From positions 992,001 through 1,056,000 of the forward strand of contig NZ_FLLQ01000001.1 in NCBI RefSeq assembly GCF_900088415.1: a stretch of DNA of 64,000 nucleotides, read 5' to 3'. The notes beneath the pieces are model-generated. The model was not told where the DNA came from and made no database searches. It saw only the letters and a program-made list of their open reading frames with translations. A program made the translations under genes and the position numbers. The first letter of the stretch is position 1. Every line of letters starts with the position of its first letter. This document shows, in pieces, positions 62,212 through 64,000 of the stretch. This DNA comes from Vibrio mediterranei. Its GTDB lineage: Bacteria > Pseudomonadota > Gammaproteobacteria > Enterobacterales > Vibrionaceae.

Positions 62212-62715
62212 TTACCATCGAATATAAATAGGCGTGCCTATTTTCACTAAAGAAACAAGCTCATCCATCTCATCGTTAGTAATGGCAATACAACCATTAG
62301 TCCAATCAAAGCTTTGTACGAATTGAGGTGGCTTAGTATTGTTGTTCTTCAACCCATGAATTTTAATGTTGCCGCCAGGCGCGACACCCAAACTCTTTGC
62401 ACGATTTTTGTCTCTCAGGTTAGGATAACTAATGTGCATGGAGCGATAAAAAGCGGAATCGTCCATAACAAAATCGAGATAGTACTTTCCTTCCGGCGTT
62501 CGATTATCACCCTCTTGGATTTTATGCCCTCTCGGATTCTTACCAAGCGCAATCCTATACTCACGGATAACAGTATCGCCATCCATCAAGTACATTCGCC
62601 TTGCTGATTTCTTTACCTCTACTCTATCAATTTTGACATCTGGAGAGATCTCCAGACCAAAAGATCGAAATGGCAGCCCCACTATAACCAATACAACTAA
62701 TAACCACTTATACAT
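62212..62715 (-). CDS. L,D-transpeptidase family protein (YkuD domain, YafK/ErfK-like)
   Basis: 167 residues from the ATG at 62715 (AGGGGA upstream). Signal peptide MYKWLLVVLVIVGLPFRSFG. YkuD domain ~35-165: RRMYLMDGDTVIREYRIALGK, NRTPEGKYYLD, then IHGLK and the catalytic WTNGCIAI with the nucleophilic Cys; the usual SHGC is SxDWTNGC here, as in the YafK/small-secreted branch. Periplasmic cross-linking or remodelling of peptidoglycan is inferred. Convergent with the 46-aa gene. Confidence 0.87.
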   Translation of the reverse strand: MYKWLLVVLVIVGLPFRSFGLEISPDVKIDRVEVKKSARRMYLMDGDTVIREYRIALGKNPRGHKIQEGDNRTPEGKYYLDFVMDDSAFYRSMHISYPNLRDKNRAKSLGVAPGGNIKIHGLKNNNTKPPQFVQSFDWTNGCIAITNDEMDELVSLVKIGTPIYIRW

Positions 62716-62948
62716 CAGTTCGTCCCCTAACAACTGACAGGAATTTTAACCCTTTCTGACACACGATCCAACGAGGTGTTTAGGTGCATATCTTTTTTAG
62801 TATAGGAACAGAAGGTTAGTTTTCATTGTTGCTATATGACAACACAGTTTCAATTAAATCCCCATATATCAACAATAATTCATCTACTACAATACACACA
62901 TCTTCGAAAAAGAAGTCTAATCACAAATAACACTTAGAGGGTGAACAA

Positions 62949-63668
62949 ATGAAAAAGCTGATTGTAATTACAGGTGCGAGTTCTGGTATTGGTGAAGCGA
63001 TTGCTCGTCGTTTAAGTGACGCTGGTCACCCACTATTGCTTTTGGCTCGTCGTGTAGAAAAACTTGAAGCACTGCAACTTCCTAACACACTGTGTGAAAA
63101 AGTCGACATCACTGACAAAGCTACGTTTGAAGCTGCAATCGCTAAAGCTGAAGCGCAGTTTGGTCCTGCCGATGCTCTTATCAACAATGCCGGCATGATG
63201 CTACTTGGCCAGATCGATACGCAAGACTCTGCAGAGTGGAAAACCATGTTTGACGTTAATGTACTAGGTCTACTAAACGGCATGCAAGCGGTGCTAGCAC
63301 CAATGAAAGCTCGTAACTCTGGTACAATTATCAACATCAGTTCCATTGCAGGTCGCAAGACGTTCGGCAATCACGCTGCTTATTGTGGTACTAAATTTGC
63401 CGTTCACGCAATTTCAGAAAACGTACGTGAAGAAGTTGCAGAATCAGACGTACGTGTTGTTACTATTGCACCCGGCGCTGTAGAAACTGAGCTTCTTTCA
63501 CATACTACTTCTCAAGAAATTAAAGACGGTTATGATGAGTGGAAAGAAGTGATGGGTGGCGTGTTAGCTGCAGATGATGTGGCTCGTGCGGTAGAGTTTG
63601 CTTACTCCCAACCTCAGAATGTCTGCATTCGTGAAATCGTCCTAGCACCAACACGTCAACAGCCTTAA
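62949..63668 (+). CDS. SDR family NAD(P)-dependent oxidoreductase
   Basis: 239 residues, classical short-chain dehydrogenase: cofactor motif TGASSGIGEA (8-17), NNAG (~88), catalytic Ser in ISSIAG (~140), YCGTK (~153-157) and PGAVETEL (~183). The Asp/Arg pattern after strand 2 (LARRVEKLE) suggests NADP(H). Similar to the YdfG serine/3-hydroxy acid dehydrogenase-like group, but substrate unknown. GAGGGTG ribosome-binding site. Codon use suggests high expression. Confidence 0.87.
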   Translation: MKKLIVITGASSGIGEAIARRLSDAGHPLLLLARRVEKLEALQLPNTLCEKVDITDKATFEAAIAKAEAQFGPADALINNAGMMLLGQIDTQDSAEWKTMFDVNVLGLLNGMQAVLAPMKARNSGTIINISSIAGRKTFGNHAAYCGTKFAVHAISENVREEVAESDVRVVTIAPGAVETELLSHTTSQEIKDGYDEWKEVMGGVLAADDVARAVEFAYSQPQNVCIREIVLAPTRQQP

Positions 63669-63690
63669 TAAGGCTCGTTGTTAAAAAACG

Positions 63691-63716
63691 TAAGGCGGCA
63701 ATCTATTGTCGCCTTA
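63691..63716. terminator. bidirectional terminator between SDR and cupin genes
   Basis: TAAGGCGGCAAT / ATTGTCGCCTTA with one G-T pair and a 2-nt loop, then TTTTTTG in + direction. Confidence 0.85.
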
Positions 63717-64000
63717 TTTTTTGATTGGTAGATGGCCGGTCTTAAACCAAATGGTTGTCGGTTGTTTTACATAGGGTGTATGTTGGCTTTCGTGAGGACT
63801 TCGCGTCCATGTTCCTTTGGGGTACTCTCCGTGTTCGTCTATCAACGCCCCTTCTATAACAAACAGTTCTTCACCACCAAAATGACCATGTGAATGGTAG
63901 TTATCCGGACCATTCCAACGCAGTAGCACAACATTCTCCCGATTGAAGGAGTGCAAAGGCAAAATTTCCATTTGACCTATCCCCGGTCGCCATTCTGCTT
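63714..64000 (-). CDS. cupin protein, ChrR-like (5' part outside window)
   Basis: The frame stays open from the stop at 63714 to the window edge and the residues before the ATG at 63971 (AEWRPGIGQ) fit the family, so the true start lies beyond 64000 and the 85-codon form is only part. Cupin metal motif 1 YHSHGHFGGEE and YPKGTWTRSPHESQHTP with the later His. Resembles the cupin domain of ChrR anti-sigma factors and acetylacetone-cleaving enzymes, here apparently as a stand-alone domain. Function unknown. Confidence 0.78.
   Translation of the reverse strand, partial: AEWRPGIGQMEILPLHSFNRENVVLLRWNGPDNYHSHGHFGGEELFVIEGALIDEHGEYPKGTWTRSPHESQHTPYVKQPTTIWFKTGHLPIKK

Overview
The window reads as a chromosomal segment of a Vibrio (Vibrionaceae). 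This is inferred from the iucABCD-iutA plus FhuCDB-type aerobactin arrangement known in vibrios, the mtlA-mtlD-mtlR order, a DeoR-type regulator directly upstream of glmS, the OhrR/Ohr pair, near-consensus Fur boxes and moderate GC. I cannot name the species. No rRNA, tRNA, prophage or CRISPR array was seen. The first and last genes are cut by the window edges.

Layout. 0-2 kb: the end of an endonuclease/exonuclease/phosphatase family gene, a YhhY-like acetyltransferase, pyroglutamyl peptidase and a small unknown. 2-15.5 kb: a complete aerobactin system, with receptor iutA, biosynthesis iucABCD, an importer fhuC-fhuD-fhuB and a divergent MFS exporter candidate. Fur boxes precede iutA, iucA and (weaker) the exporter/importer divergon. 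15.5-26.7 kb: periplasmic alpha-carbonic anhydrase, SMP-30 lactonase, MscS channel, Nudix hydrolase, iron-type alcohol dehydrogenase, a SigZ-like ECF sigma factor, RarD, an outer-membrane barrel and a DMT transporter. 26.8-32.5 kb: a LysR-ohrR unit divergent from ohr with twin operators, nagB, a RecQ-type helicase with an extra C-terminal HTH, and a probable small RNA or micropeptide unit. 32.6-37.7 kb: glyoxylate shunt (malate synthase G, LysR, long-form isocitrate lyase). 37.8-40.1 kb: an ADP-ribosyltransferase-fold candidate, a small exported protein, and the alternative ribosomal proteins L31B and L36B behind Fur-like and Zur-like operators.

40.1-45.4 kb: an amidohydrolase, a GntR regulator, and an alpha-glucoside PTS operon (GH4 phospho-glucosidase plus EIICB). 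45.4-46.05 kb: what looks like a gene-less relic of a Tn7-like transposon at the classical attTn7 position behind glmS. Three abutting TnsB-type repeats sit at the glmS-proximal end and three spaced repeats at the other end, with only palindromic repeats between them. 46-53.2 kb: glmS and its DeoR regulator, then the mannitol operon mtlA-mtlD-mtlR with a long CRP-rich leader. 53.2-64 kb: HAD phosphatase, MBL-fold hydrolase, beta-hydroxyacid dehydrogenase, SRPBCC protein, LysR, GNAT, EamA transporter, a small membrane protein, an SgrR-like sugar-phosphate-stress regulator with a divergent 46-codon gene, an L,D-transpeptidase, an SDR and a partial ChrR-like cupin.

Themes: iron and zinc economy (aerobactin, L31B/L36B), carbon supply (glyoxylate shunt, mannitol, alpha-glucosides, amino sugars, possible SgrR stress response) and peroxide defence. 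The best candidates for something undescribed are the Tn7-like relic (45444-46045), the short transcription unit at 32335-32516, the divergent small gene beside sgrR (61984-62124) and the ART-like protein (37800-38366).
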